Source: Hordeum vulgare subsp. vulgare
Lineage: Eukaryota > Streptophyta > Magnoliopsida > Poales > Poaceae
NCBI RefSeq assembly: GCF_904849725.1
Contig: NC_058521.1
Location: 557,772,176 to 557,836,175, forward strand
DNA: 64,000 nt
Direction of reading: 5' to 3'
The stretch's first letter is position 1. Each line of letters begins with the position of its first letter. The notes under the pieces are model-generated. The model had not been told where the DNA came from. It saw nothing but the letters and a program-made list of their open reading frames with translations, and searched no databases. Shown in pieces: positions 10,771-22,053 of this stretch. The translations under genes and the position numbers were made by a program.

Positions 10771-13489
10771 TTCTATCGCTTCTATGCCTAGCTAAGGGCG
10801 TTAAACAATACCGCTTTTTGGGAGGCAACCCAATGAATTTATCTTTTTTCTTTCTGTTTTGTGGCGTTCACACTTTATCAATTCTGTTGTGATTATGTTT
10901 TTTGTGTTTCTTTTTGTGTTTGAGCCAAGCAAAGCCTTTATGATTAGTCTTGGTAATGGTTGTTTGATCTTGCTGGAAAAAGACAGAAACTTTTCGCTCA
11001 CGAGATGATTTTTCATTTTTATTCAGAAACAGATTTTGAGTTGATTCTTTTTGCTGCTGATTGATATGCTTTTTACCCAGACCGTCGTAATTTGTCTGAT
11101 TTTTGAGGTGCCAGAAGTATACAGATTGCTACACACTGGTGTATTTTTGACAGATTCTGTTTTTATTGAGTTGGTTGCTTGTTTTGATGAAACTATGGTT
11201 AGTATCGGGGGGTACTAGCCATGGAAAAGTGAGAATACAGTAGCCCATCATCAATATCGATGGAATTCAAGTTTTCTACAATACAAAAAGAAGTGGTAGT
11301 TTGTTTTCTTGTACTAATGTTATCACAAGTTTCTGTTTAAGTTTTGTGTTGTGAAGTTTTCAAGTTTTGGGTGACGTTCTCATGGACAAAGAGATAAGGA
11401 GTTGAAAGAGCTCAAGCTTGGGGATGCCCAAGGCACCCCAAGCAAAATTCAAGGACACCAAAAAGCCTAAGCTTGGGGATGGCCCGGGAAGGCATCCCCT
11501 CTTTCGTCTTCAATCCATCGGTAACATTACTTGGAGCTATATTTTTATTCACCACATGATATGTGTTTTGCTTGGAGCGTCTTGTATCATAGGAGTCTTT
11601 TCTTTTTGTTGTGTCACAATCATCCTTTCTGCACACCTTTTTGAGAGAGAGAGACATGCACTCATCGTGATTTTGCTAGAATGTTGATAGTTCTTCACTT
11701 ATATCTTTTGAGCTAGATACTTTTGCTCTAGTGCTTCACTTATATCTTTTGAGCTAGATACTTTTGCTCTAGTGCTTCACTTATATCTTTTGAGCTAGAT
11801 ACTTTTTCTCTTGTGCTTCACTTATATCTTTAGAGCACGACGGTGCGTGATTTGGTAGTTGGATTATGCTATGAAAGTAGTCCCATGTGCTAGGTACCCA
11901 AAGAGGATGCAAAAACCTCCATCTTCATGTGCATTGAGTAGAAAGAGAAGTTTCGATTCCTCTCAATTAGTTTTGAGGCACGGATTCGTTAATATTGAGA
12001 GTTATGTTAGTAGGGTGTTGTGAATCTAGAAATACTTGTGTTGAAGTTAGTGATTCCCGTAGCATGCACGTATGGTGAACCACTATGTTAGGAAGTCGGA
12101 GCATAATTGATCTATTGATTGTCATCCTTTGTGTTGAGGTCGGGACCGCGCGATGGTTTACACCTACCAACCCTTCCCCTCGGTGTATGCGTTTAGCACT
12201 TTGTTACGATTACTAATAAAAACTTTTGCAACAAGTATGTGAGTTCTTTATAACTAATGTTGAGTCCATGGTATAGATGCACTTTCACCTTCCACCATTG
12301 CTAGCCTCTCTAGCGCCACGCAATTCTCGCCGGTGCACAAACCCACCAAATTCCTTCCTCAAAACAGCCACCATACCTACCTACTATGGCATTTTCATAG
12401 CCATTCCGAGATATATTGCCATGCAACTCCCACCGTTCCGTCTAATGACTTGTGCCGTCACTCTCATATTGCCATAGCATGATCATACTAGATCGTTGTA
12501 CATCCCGGTACACTGCCGGAGCCATATCCTATGGAGTCATCATCATTGAGATCTTTGAGCTTTCAGTAACTAAAAAGTGTGTTGATCATCATTATTAGAG
12601 CATTTTCCCATGTGAGTAAATAAAAAAAGAGGCCAAAGAGCCCAAAAACAAAAAAGGAGAAAAGAAAAAAAGAGGCCTAAGAGCCCAAAAAAAAGAAATG
12701 AGAGAAAAGAGAGAAGGGACAATGCTACTATCTTTTTCCACACTTGTGCTTCATGATAGCACCATGTTCTTCATGATTGAGAGCTTCTTGCTTTGTCACT
12801 ACCATATGCTAGTGGGAATCTTCGTTTTATAACTTGGCTTGTATATTCCAATGATGGGCTTCCTCAAAATTGCCCTAGGTCTTCGTGAGCAAGCAAGTTG
12901 GATGCACACCCACTAGTTTTCCCTTGAGCTTTCACATACTTATAGCTCTAGTGCATCTCTTGTATGGCAATCCCTACTCATTCACATTGATATCTGTTAA
13001 TGGGCATCTCCATAGCTTATTGATACGCCGAGTCAGTGTGACCATCTCCTCCTTTTCATCTCACAACCACCACCACACTCTATTCCACCTATAGTGCTAT
13101 ATCCATGGCTCGCGCTCATGTATTGCGTGATAGTTATAAAAAGTTTGAGAAAGTAAGAGTGCGAAAACTATTACTTGGCCAATTCCACGGTTGTGCATGA
13201 TTTACATTAGTTGTGTGAGGATGATGGAGCATGGCAGACTATATGATTTTTTAGGGATAACTTTCTTTGGCCTTGTTATTTTGAAAGTTCATGATTTGCT
13301 AGTTTGCTTGAAGTATTAATGTTTTCATGTCAATAGCAAACTATTGTTTTGAATCATACGGGTCTGAACATTCATGCCACGTGAAAGAAGTTGCAAAGGA
13401 CAACTATGCTATGTAGCATTCCACATCAAAAATTCGTTCTTTATCACTTCCCTACTCGAGGACGAGCAGGAGTTAAGCCTGGGGATGCT
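10771..13489 (+). other. W2 non-coding 3' internal region
   Basis: About 2.7 kb without supportable coding sequence. The half from 11880 is the counterpart of W1 1-1616. It includes a 41-bp tandem repeat (11690-11833), A-rich aagagccc blocks (about 12620-12700), and a purine-rich run (cctggggatgct, 13478-13489) next to the 3' LTR that is the likely polypurine tract. In an autonomous Gypsy element this position would hold polymerase. Confidence 0.7.
11690..11833 (+). repeat. 41-bp tandem repeat, about 3.5 units
   Basis: Units start at 11690, 11731, 11772 and 11813 (partial), each beginning gtgcttcacttatatctttt (first unit gttctt...). The units are nearly identical, which suggests recent slippage or unequal exchange within the element's 3' region. 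Confidence 0.9.
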
Positions 13490-13914
13490 TGATACGTCTC
13501 CAACGTATCTATAATTTCTGATGGTTTCATGCTATTATCTTGTCAAACTTTGGATGTTTTGCATGCCTTTTATTTATTTTTTGGGACTAACCTATTAACT
13601 CAGTGCCAAGTGCCAGTTCCTGTTTTTTCCATGTTTTTGAGCCCTTTCACAGGAGATTTTGAAACGGAGTCCAAACGGAAGAAAATCCTCGAAAAGATTT
13701 TTTTCTGGAACGGAAGAAGATCGGAGAGCTTGGGGGCCAAGCCAGAAGAGCCCGAGGGGCCCCACAAGCCCCCACCCCGCGTCCAGGGGGTCACGCCATG
13801 CAGGCTTGTGGGCCTCCTGGAGGTCCCCTGACCTAGATCTTGCGCCTATAAACTCCAAAATATTCCCAAAAATCAGGGGTGCATCGTAATCACTTTTCCG
13901 CCGCCGCAAGCTTG
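13490..13914 (+). repeat. W2 3' LTR, truncated
   Basis: First 425 bp of the LTR, with the inverted repeat (13756-13770 / 13803-13820). Similarity to the other copies stops just after gccgcaagcttg, and A internal sequence follows. About 1.1 kb of LTR is missing. Confidence 0.85.
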
Positions 13915-14273
13915 TTTAATTTCCACTTGAGCATAAAATTATGCTCCCTCAGATTGTCATTTTCCTCTTCAAGCTTCAACACCCTTTGGCATAATTCCTG
14001 CTTACTCTCCTGCAAGAAACGTGAAGGGATAAACAAAGTCTTAGGCTTCTTCCTTCAGTCGGGGAGACTCGACTTCTTGAACTCCACATGCGAGTCTCCA
14101 AATTGAGGTAGAGGAGCCTCCTCCTCAGCGGAACTTGTTTGTTCCTTCCCCTTGGGATCATAATCTTCTTCCTCATCAGTGGTCCAGCCATCAGGATCCA
14201 AGTCCCCATAGACCTTGGGGTTAGCAAGGTAATCGGCCACATAGCTCTCCCCCTCTGAATCTTGAGAAGACAT
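13915..14273 (-). pseudogene. A third ORF (acidic plus coiled-coil), truncated by W2
   Basis: A reading frame downstream of integrase, starting at the ATG at 14273 on the minus strand. The first 70 residues are acidic and Ser-rich (MSSQDSEGESYVADYLANP, then a TTDEEEDYDP stretch). After a TGA at 14055-14057 the same frame continues with a Leu/Glu-rich heptad pattern (VLKLEEENDNLREHNFMLKW) typical of a coiled coil, until W2 cuts it. I cannot name its function. Athila-branch elements can carry an extra ORF here, sometimes called env-like, but I see no signal peptide or membrane segment in what remains. Confidence 0.65.
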
Positions 14274-14629
14274 CTTGCCCTAAATCTGCGGCAGAAAACA
14301 AGCTCGAAACAAAAACAGAGGGAATTTGCGTGATACGAGGGTCAGACCTTTCGGGACACTATATAATGATTTTTTCCAGATCAAAAGGAGTACTCCACAG
14401 GAAAACGGACTCCGGGAGGCGCACGAGGTGGCCACAAGCCCTCCAGTCCCGGCCAGGGGGGTAGGCCGGGCCTAGCAGGCTTGTCGCCTCCTCGTGCACT
14501 TTCCGGACTACTTTAAATTTTTATATTTTTCAAATATTCCAAAACGGAGGAAAATTGCTACGGGAAAAGTTTTGGAGTCGGTTTACTTACAGAATCACAT
14601 ACCTCTTCATTTTCGGAGTCTGAAATAGG
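14274..14629 (-). promoter_or_regulatory. LTR-like promoter module between integrase and third ORF of A
   Basis: Non-coding gap with three features on the minus strand. A GC-rich inverted repeat (arms 14421-14440 and 14478-14497) has an inner part matching the one in A's own LTR (ctggccggg/cccggcc core). A TATA-like attatatag (14367-14359) follows and lies 86 bp before the third ORF ATG. Good splice matches flank it: donors GTATGT (14602) and GTAAGT (14590), and an acceptor cttgttttctgccgcag ending at 14286. The layout is that of the LTR promoter. Whether it drives or splices anything is inference. Confidence 0.55.
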
Positions 14630-15853
14630 CTAACAAATATCCCTTATGTACTCTTCCGGAGTTATGGTATTGATAATGTTGCTTTCAACATTTATGGGAG
14701 TACGTGACATGTAATGCTTCATTCTTTGCCCATTTACAACTCTCGGACAATTACCCTCCGTGTTGTTGATCTTGATAGCACCGGAATGATATACTTCCTC
14801 AACAATATAGGGACCTTCCCATTTAGAGAGAAGCTTGCCTGCAAAGAATCTTAAACGAGAATTATATAGCAAGACATAATCACCTACATTGAACTCACGC
14901 TTTTGTATCCTCTTATCATGCCACCTCTTTACCTTTTCTTTGAACAACTTGGCATGTTCATATGCCTGAGTTCTCCATTCATCAAGCGAGCTAATGTCAA
15001 ATAACCTCTTCTCACCAGCAAGTTTGAAATCAAAGTTGGGCTCTTTGATTGCCCAATAAGCTTTATGCTCTAGCTCAAGAGGTAGCTGACATGCTTTACC
15101 GTACACCATTTTGTATGGAGACATGCCCATGGGATTCTTATAGGCAGTTCTATAAGCCCACAGTGCATCATCGAGCTTCTTAGACCAATTCTTTCTAGAC
15201 CTGTTGATAGTCTTTTGCAGAATCAGTTTAATCTCCGTATTGCTTAGCTCTACTTGACCACTGGACTGAGGGTGATAGGGAGACGCAATTATATGGTTGA
15301 CATTGTACTTAGCAAGCGTTTTACGGAAAGCACCATGAATGAAATGTGAACCACCCTCGGTCATTAGATATCTAGGGACTCCAAATCTAGGGAAGATAAC
15401 TTCCTTAAGCATCCTGATAGAGGTGTTGTGATGAGCACTACTAGTGGGGATAGCTTCTACCCACTTAGTGACATAATCAACAGCAACTAGGATATGAGTA
15501 TACCCGTTGGATTTTGGAAAAGGTCCCATATAATCAAATCCCCAAACATCAAATGGTTCAATGACAAGTGAATAGTTCATAGGCATTTCCTGACGTTTAC
15601 CGATATTACCTATTCTTTGACATTCGTCACAAGACAAGACAAACTTACGGGCATCCTTGAAGAGAGTGGGACAATAGAAACCTGATTGCAATACCTTGTG
15701 TGCAGTCCTATCTCCAGCATGGTGTCCTCCGTAGGCCTCGGAGTGACACTTCTGTAGGATTTGTCCATGTTCATGTTCAGGTACACAACGTCTAATAACA
15801 CCATCTAATCTTTCCTTATAAAGGCGAGGATCATCCCAAAAGTAATGTCTCAA
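14630..15853 (-). pseudogene. A integrase
   Basis: Integrase part of pol, in the same frame as the RT upstream but separated from it by one TGA near 15950. An H-H-C-C zinc-binding region is visible (AYGGHHAGDRTAHKVL, then CDECQRIG). The catalytic core has its first Asp in VWGFDYMGPF and the Glu in SSGQVELSN. The middle acidic residue, expected as Asp in MTDGG, reads MTEGGSHF, so the D-D-E triad is altered. A GPY/F-type C-terminal module follows (KWEGPYIVEEV). The enzyme would insert the cDNA into the chromosome; this copy is probably defective. Confidence 0.9.
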
Positions 15854-15952
15854 GTCAAAGAAGAATTTCTTCTTTTGCTGGTACGTGAAACTAGGTGGTA
15901 TATATTTGGCAACGATATAGTTTGCATAATCAGCATACCACGGTGCACTACG

Positions 15953-17417
15953 TCAAGCATTTATGACATTCAGTTGCTCATCGGGAAAGCTATCATCAAT
16001 AGGGTTTGGGTCATCAAGAACGTTCTCCAACCTAGACAAGTTATGTGCTACGGGGTTATCAACACCCTTCCTGTCGAGAACGTGCAAATCAAACTCTTGT
16101 AGCAAGAGAACCCATCTGATAAGTCTAGGTTTAGCGTCCTTCTTCTCCATGAGGTACTTAATAGCAGTGTGATCAATGTGAATACTGACTTTGGAATCAA
16201 CTATGTAAGACCTGAACTTTTCACATGCAAACACGACTGCTAAAAATTCCTTTTCCGTAGTAGCATAGTTTCTTTGGGCACTGTCTAGAGTTTTACAAGC
16301 ATAGTGAATAACAGTCAACTTCTTATCAACTCTTTGCCCTAGGACAGCACCAATAGCATAATCACTAGAATCACACATAATTTCAAAAGGTAAGTTCCAA
16401 TCAGGTGGTTGAACAATAGGTGCAGTTATCAAAGCCCTCTTAAGTATTTCGAAGGCTTCCTCACAATCATCGTCAAAAACAAAAGGAATATCCTTTTGCA
16501 AGGGATTGGTAAGAGGCCTAGAAATCTTAGAGAAGTCTTTAATGAACCTTCTACAGAAACCAGCATGACCAAGGAAACTTCTTATACCTTTGATATATGT
16601 GGGGTATGGCATTTTCTCGATTGCATCAACCTTAGCCTTATCGACTTTAATACCTCTTTCAGAAATTTTATGTCCTAAGACGATGCCTTCATTAACCATA
16701 AAGTGGCACTTCTCCCAATTCAAGACAAGATTGGTGTCTTTACATCTCTGCAAGACTTGATCAAGGTTGCTGAGGCAATCATCAAAAGAAGACCCGTAAA
16801 CGGAGAAGTCATCCATGAAAACCTCAACAATCTTTTCATAAAAGTCAGAGAATATAGCCATCATACATCTTTGAAAGGTGGCAGGTGCATTACATAAGCC
16901 AAAAGGCATACGTGTATAAGCAAAGCTACCGAAAGCGCAGGTGAAAGTGGTTTTCTCCTGATCAGATTGTGCAACAGGTATTTGGGAGAAACCAGAATAA
17001 CCGTCTAGAAAGCAGAAGTGTGTGTGTTTAGACAGTCTTTCTAGCATTCGGTCGATAAAAGGCAAAGGGTAATGATCTTTCCTAGTGGCTTTATTCAATT
17101 TCCTAAAATCGATCACCATCCTATAGCCAGTAATAATCCTCTGCGGGATCAATTCATCCTTATCATTAGGGACAATGGTAATGCCTCCCTTCTTAGGGAC
17201 GCAATGCACCGGACTCACGCAATCACTATGAGCAACATGATAGGTAATACCTGCCTCCAGGAGCTTTAGTATTTCTTTTCTTACTACCTCCTTCATCTTA
17301 GGATTTAATCTCCTTTGATGATCTCGAACTGGTTTGGAATCATGATCAGTTTTAATCTTGTGTTGGCATAGAGTGGGACTAATGCCCTTAAGATCATCAA
17401 GAGAATATCCAATAGCA
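15953..17417 (-). pseudogene. A reverse transcriptase and RNase H
   Basis: The frame runs from the L1 insertion point (17417) to a TGA near 15953. RT motifs in order: [57 protein letters not shown], and the catalytic box FMDDFSVYG (the YxDD equivalent). RNase H follows with acidic residues in [32 protein letters not shown] and [11 protein letters not shown]. The late NPVADHLSRL-type motif reads [10 protein letters not shown], so its Asp is lost. The enzyme would copy element RNA into DNA in the particle. Beyond the stop the same frame continues as integrase. L1 separates this part from protease at 36573. Confidence 0.92.
17413..17417. repeat. Left TSD of L1 (tagca)
   Basis: tagca precedes the L1 LTR start; ttgca follows its far end (36573-36577). 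One base differs, and the left copy fits the interrupted pol reading better, so the right copy has probably mutated. Confidence 0.75.
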
Positions 17418-20400
17418 TGTGACAGCCCGATGCCAACGTTCCAGAAGATTCCCCCTTTTTCCGTTTCCGTCGTGTGATTAGTTTTATTTGTTGCATCATC
17501 ATGTAGATTGCATCATCGCATCATGCATGGCATCTTGCATCATCGGCCGTGTGTGGTGTTTTGAGTTTAGTGCTTCGAGTGATCGCCAAGTCTTAGAGCG
17601 ATAGTAGTTCCTCCTCTCTCTCCTCTTATTTCGTTTTGTGGTTTTGCTAAAGTTTTCGTTTTAACTCCTTTTAAAAAAACATCTTCTTTTAAAAACCCTT
17701 TTATTAAATGTGGAGGCAGCCCCTTGGGTTTCCTTCAATTCTCCTTTTGTCTATTTTCAAAATAGAATCTCATTTTTTTATAAAAGGATTTTTATTTTAT
17801 TCTTTAAATAAAAGGGGTTGATCTTATTCTTTTGTAAAAGGGTTTTAACTTTAATTCTTCAAAAGGGTTTATATTATTTCTTTTAAAAATGCCCGACTAT
17901 TTCTTATAGTTGGGAATATATATTTTTCAAAAGAGGTCAAAGGCATTTATTTTATTTTATTTTTGTTAAAAGCCTTTCTTTATTTAAAAATTTCTGTTTT
18001 AAAAGTTGTAAAAAAAACCAAAACCAAAGGGAAGGAGGAGCCGGCCCAGACCCAGCCAGCCCCCCCAACCCTAGCGCACGCAGCCCACCACCCCTCGTCC
18101 CTCGTGGTTCTCCCCTCGTGCCGTCGTCCCCTTCCAGTGCCTCCTTCTTCCTCGTGCCTCGCCCGATCCCCTCTGTCTCCTCACCTCATTGCGCAGCCAC
18201 ATCCCCTCGTCCCCGTGTTCGTTCTCCCGTGCCTTGCCTGCACCGCACCGCCGGTTGCTCCTGCCGCGCAGCGCATCTCTCCCAAGCCCCGTCGCCCGAT
18301 CAGCTGCGTCGTGGCCTGTTCCCGCCTGTCGCATGAGATGCTCCCCCGCCGACCTCGTCCATTCCCACCGGTGCCCTCCGTCAGCCGCCCTCGGCCTCGC
18401 CTTGCCTCGCCATGGCCGCGCGCCGCCGCCTCCAGAAGCTTCCCGCCAGCGCTCCCCCGCCGCTGTCCGCCATGGCCTGACCCCCTCCTCCGCTGGTGCC
18501 GCCACATCGTGCTCGCTGCCATGGGGCCGCGTCCGTCGTGCTTCCCTCGCCCGAGCTCGCGCGACGCCGTCTGCCGCCAGGAGCTGCTCTGCCGCGCCGC
18601 GCCGCCTTGGTCCGTGCCGAGCCGTCGTCGTTGCTCTGCTGCCTGCTGCTGGTTTGCTGCTGCACGCCTGCTCGCGTCGCTGTGCAATTGCCTTTTGCTG
18701 TTGCGAGGTGCCGCTGCTGTTTCTTGCTGTTTCTAGCGTTGCCGTGTCGTTTTGCTGTTGCTATTGCTATAGCTACCGCTGATGCCGTTGCTTGCTGCTA
18801 TTTGTGCCCGCCTGCCGCTGTATTGCTGCTGCTGCTAATTATCTAGTTGTGGCTTGCTGCTAGCCTGCTGCTCTTGCCGATTGCTGTTGCGTCTGTGAGT
18901 TGTTGCAGGTTGCATCTTGCTGCTGCCGATAGATGCTGGTGCTTGTAGTTGCTAGGTTGCTGCTCATCGCCTTGTTGTTGCTTTGTAGCTTGCCTGATGC
19001 TGCCGAGCTAGTTGTTGCTTGCCTTGTTGTTGTGCTAGCTGCTGCTTAGTTGATGCTGCTAGATATTGTTGTTAGTTTCTTAGGTGCTAGCTATTGCTTG
19101 TACTGCCGCTTGCCGTCGCCGCTTGCTGTTGCCTTGCCCGATTGCCTGTTGGAATGTCGCGAAGACCGCGTGCACCATCCCTGCCGCCATGGGTCGTCGA
19201 CAAGACCGGCGAGTACAACGACGTCCTCGACGAACCCCGAACATCGACGAAGACGTGATCGACTACCGACGCCAAAGACCCAAGAACCACGACGCCGAGC
19301 GAACAACTACCCTCGACGAGACCCGAGTACCACGACGACAACTACTTCCACGACGACCACGACGATCGTTGATCTCCTTCACTGATCCGAACCGCTCCGA
19401 CACGCACGCTTCGAAGGTATACCGATGGGACGTGTCGTGTACCGTAATGTTGTATGAGATGAATGTATGTTTGCGCCGTATATTAGTCCGTTGCACGTTG
19501 TCTTCTTTCCTTCGCGCCTCGACACATGGGAACCCAGTAACCAGGATCACCCCATCCTTATTTAACGTTCCCGCCCTCGCTCCCTATACGTTGGCACGTT
19601 ATCTCGATGAGTTATCGGGATAGGAACGTTGCCGTGGCATCGTTTCCGTTTTGCCGCCAATGTTCCCTCTAGCTCGCCGTGGTGACACATGTTTCCTTAT
19701 CTTCTTGCCGTGATGTTGTAACTTGCATGCATGTCGCATTCATGGCATGATATATTGTGTTGCATGTCTCTTGTGCCGTAGCTCCGTTCCTTGCTCCACG
19801 TGTTAAACCGTCTAGGATGCCATGTAGAATCATCGCTTCACCCTTGCCATGTTAACGACAATTAAATATTGCCGTGTAAATAATCGGGAGTGACTAAATG
19901 ATTAATCGTGGAGTTTCGTCGATATGCAACCCGTTGCATATCGAGCTTCACTTAATGTGTAGTGTTTGCATGTTGTGAATTGCCATGCCATCCCGTGCAT
20001 CGATGATCTGTTCATGCATCATACTAGGGTATGCATCATGTCTTGCTTTTGATGTGGTGAATATGTGTGTTGATGTTTGTTTCCGGTTTGTTCCGTCTCG
20101 ATAGAGTTCCGCAAGCGTGTCGGAATGTGAGGACCCGTTCATCCACGTTGGTTCGTCTGCTTCACCGAGTTGTTCTTCTTCTAAGCGGGATCTTAGGCAA
20201 GATGACCATTTCCACAGATACCATTACTATCATTGCCATGCTAGTTTTATCGCTTCTATCGGTTATGTCTCGTTGCCTACCACTTGTTATATATCAGCCT
20301 CTCAACAAGGCCATGATTACCTTCAACCTGTTCGACCTAGCAAACCACTGATTGGCTATGTTACTGCTTGCTTAACCATGTTGTTAGTGTTGCTAGTTGC

Positions 20401-21874
20401 AGGTGCATGCTTCCATGTGATAACATGGATTCCTTGTCTTATCACCATATTAAATGCTATTTAATTTAACAAACCTATATACTTGGTAAAAGGTGGAAGG
20501 CTCGGCCTTTCTAGCCTGGTGTTTTGTTCCACCTTTGCCCCCTTAGTTTCGGTTACCGGTGTTATGTTCCATAAACGGGCGCTCCTAACACGATCGGGGT
20601 TGTTATGGGGACCCCCTTGATAATTCGTTTTAGATTAAAGCTGGTCTGGCAAGGCCCAACTTTGGTACTACATTTGCCTAATAACTAATGAACTGCATAG
20701 GGAGTAATTAACCCGAGGATAATTTAATCAACCCCCGGGCCAGTGCTCCTCATGAGTGTTGGTCCAAAACAGAGCAGCTTATTAACGCTACCCGGGGCAA
20801 CTCGGCGTTTGGCGTGGTAACCATCGCTCATCCGTCGTGTCCTGAGAACGAGGTACGCGACTCCTCTCGGGATCGTCGACACGTCGGGTGGCCTTGCTAG
20901 ATTAGTTTTACCTTTGACGGAATATCTTGTGCATCGGGATTCCGGTGATGCTTTGGGTAATCTCAGAGTTGAGGTTTTCCACTAGGAAATCCGACGAGAT
21001 CGCGAGCTTCGTAATTGAGGATTTCTATGCGGCTTGTGGTAATTTGTGATGGACTAGTTGGAGCACCCCTGCAGGGTTAAATCTTTTCGGAAAGCCGTGC
21101 CCGCGATTATGTGGCAACGTGGAAACTTTGTTTAACACTGGTTCTAGATAACTTGAAGTTAACATAATTAAAATATGCCAACTGTGTGCGTAACCGTGAC
21201 TGTCTCTTTCGTGAGTTCCTTCTCCTATCGAGGACACGGTGGGGTTATGTCTGATGTAGGTAGGTGTTCAGGATCATTCATTTGATCATCAGTAGTTCAC
21301 GTCCGTTATGCGTAGATCTTCCCCCTCTTATTTCTTGTACTCGTAAGTTTAGCCACCAAATATATGCTTAGCCGCTGTTGCAACCTCACTACTTAACCAT
21401 GCCTCGCCCATTAAGCTTTGCTAGTCTTGATACCTTTGGAAATGAGATTGCTGAGTCCCGTGTGGCTCACAGATTACTACAACACTAGTTGCAAGTACAG
21501 GTAAAGGTTACTTGACGCGAGCGCGTTGATTGTTCATTTGGAGTTGCTTCTTCTTCTTCTTCTTCATCGATCTAGGATGGCTTCCAGGCCGGCAGCCTGG
21601 GATAGCAAGGATGGACGTCGTTCTTTTATTCTCGTTTGTTTTCGTCCGTAGTCGGACCCTGCTCTTATTCATGATGATTATGTATTGTACTGCTGTGACT
21701 CTGATGTAGCTTGTGGCGAGTGTAAGCCAATTCTATATATATATATATATATATATTCTTTTCAGTACATGTACTTGTAACGATATCCATTCTTGGGACA
21801 CGACGAGATGCGCTTCTATCCCTGACGAGGCCCCCGTGCCAAATTGAGGATAGGGTCGCATCTTGGGTGTGACA
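17418..21874 (+). repeat. L1 5' LTR
   Basis: TGTGACAGCCCGATG to ...GGGTGTGACA, 4457 bp. Internal layout: T-rich first 600 bp; a very GC-rich block (about 18030-18740); a stretch of imperfect TGC/TTG triplets (about 18620-19120); a CGACGA-type block (about 19140-19380); then mixed sequence. It carries a TA microsatellite at about 21734-21756 that is much shorter in the 3' LTR. Open frames within the GC-rich block occur on both strands and are not counted as genes. Confidence 0.9.
21734..21756. repeat. (TA)n microsatellite in L1 5' LTR
   Basis: About eleven TA units. The equivalent place in the L1 3' LTR (about 36440) and in both L2 LTRs has only three to five, so this is a post-insertion expansion in one LTR. 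Confidence 0.85.
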
Positions 21875-21877
21875 AGT

Positions 21878-21889
21878 TGGTATCAGAGC
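21878..21889 (+). promoter_or_regulatory. L1 primer-binding site (tRNA-Met type)
   Basis: tggtatcagagc, three bases after the LTR end, is complementary to the 3' end of plant initiator tRNA-Met. L2 has the identical site at 43780-43791. Confidence 0.9.
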
Positions 21890-22048
21890 AGTGCCGACCT
21901 AGGAGCCACCTTGATTGATCGAACTTGGCCGAGTCGAGTCTAGTGAAAAACTACTTTGAGTCTAGTTATATATCGGAGAGTAGGATTCTGTTTTTCTCCT
22001 CTTCTATGCTCTGGTGAGGAATCTTGACGTAATAATTTATTCTACTCT

Positions 22049-22053
22049 TCTTC
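22049..22053. repeat. Left TSD of D (tcttc)
   Basis: tcttc lies directly before D (tgtaacgacc) and is repeated exactly at 29174-29178, after D's end (gggcactaca). It proves that D inserted into L1. Confidence 0.9.

Larger units (their letters stand above)
6953..13914 (+). mobile_element. W2: Gypsy-like element with gag and protease only, 3' end truncated
   Basis: In order: 5' LTR 6953-8497, PBS about 8508-8525, gag/protease-like coding sequence 8695-10770, about 2.7 kb of non-coding 3' sequence, polypurine tract, and the first 425 bp of the 3' LTR. There is no reverse transcriptase, RNase H or integrase, and the space between protease and 3' LTR shows no trace of one. The 3' LTR stops at about 13914, where A internal sequence begins, so a deletion removed about 1.1 kb of LTR and probably some of A. 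W2 is a non-autonomous copy that would need enzymes in trans. Confidence 0.87.

Noticed and set aside
17963..18846. Long Pro/Ala/Arg/Ser-rich open frames on both strands of the LARD GC-rich block (also 32713-33579, 40190-40958, 47676-48668)
   Set aside because: Open frames occur on both strands and in several frames at once, are not conserved in frame among the four LTR copies, and follow from very high GC content.
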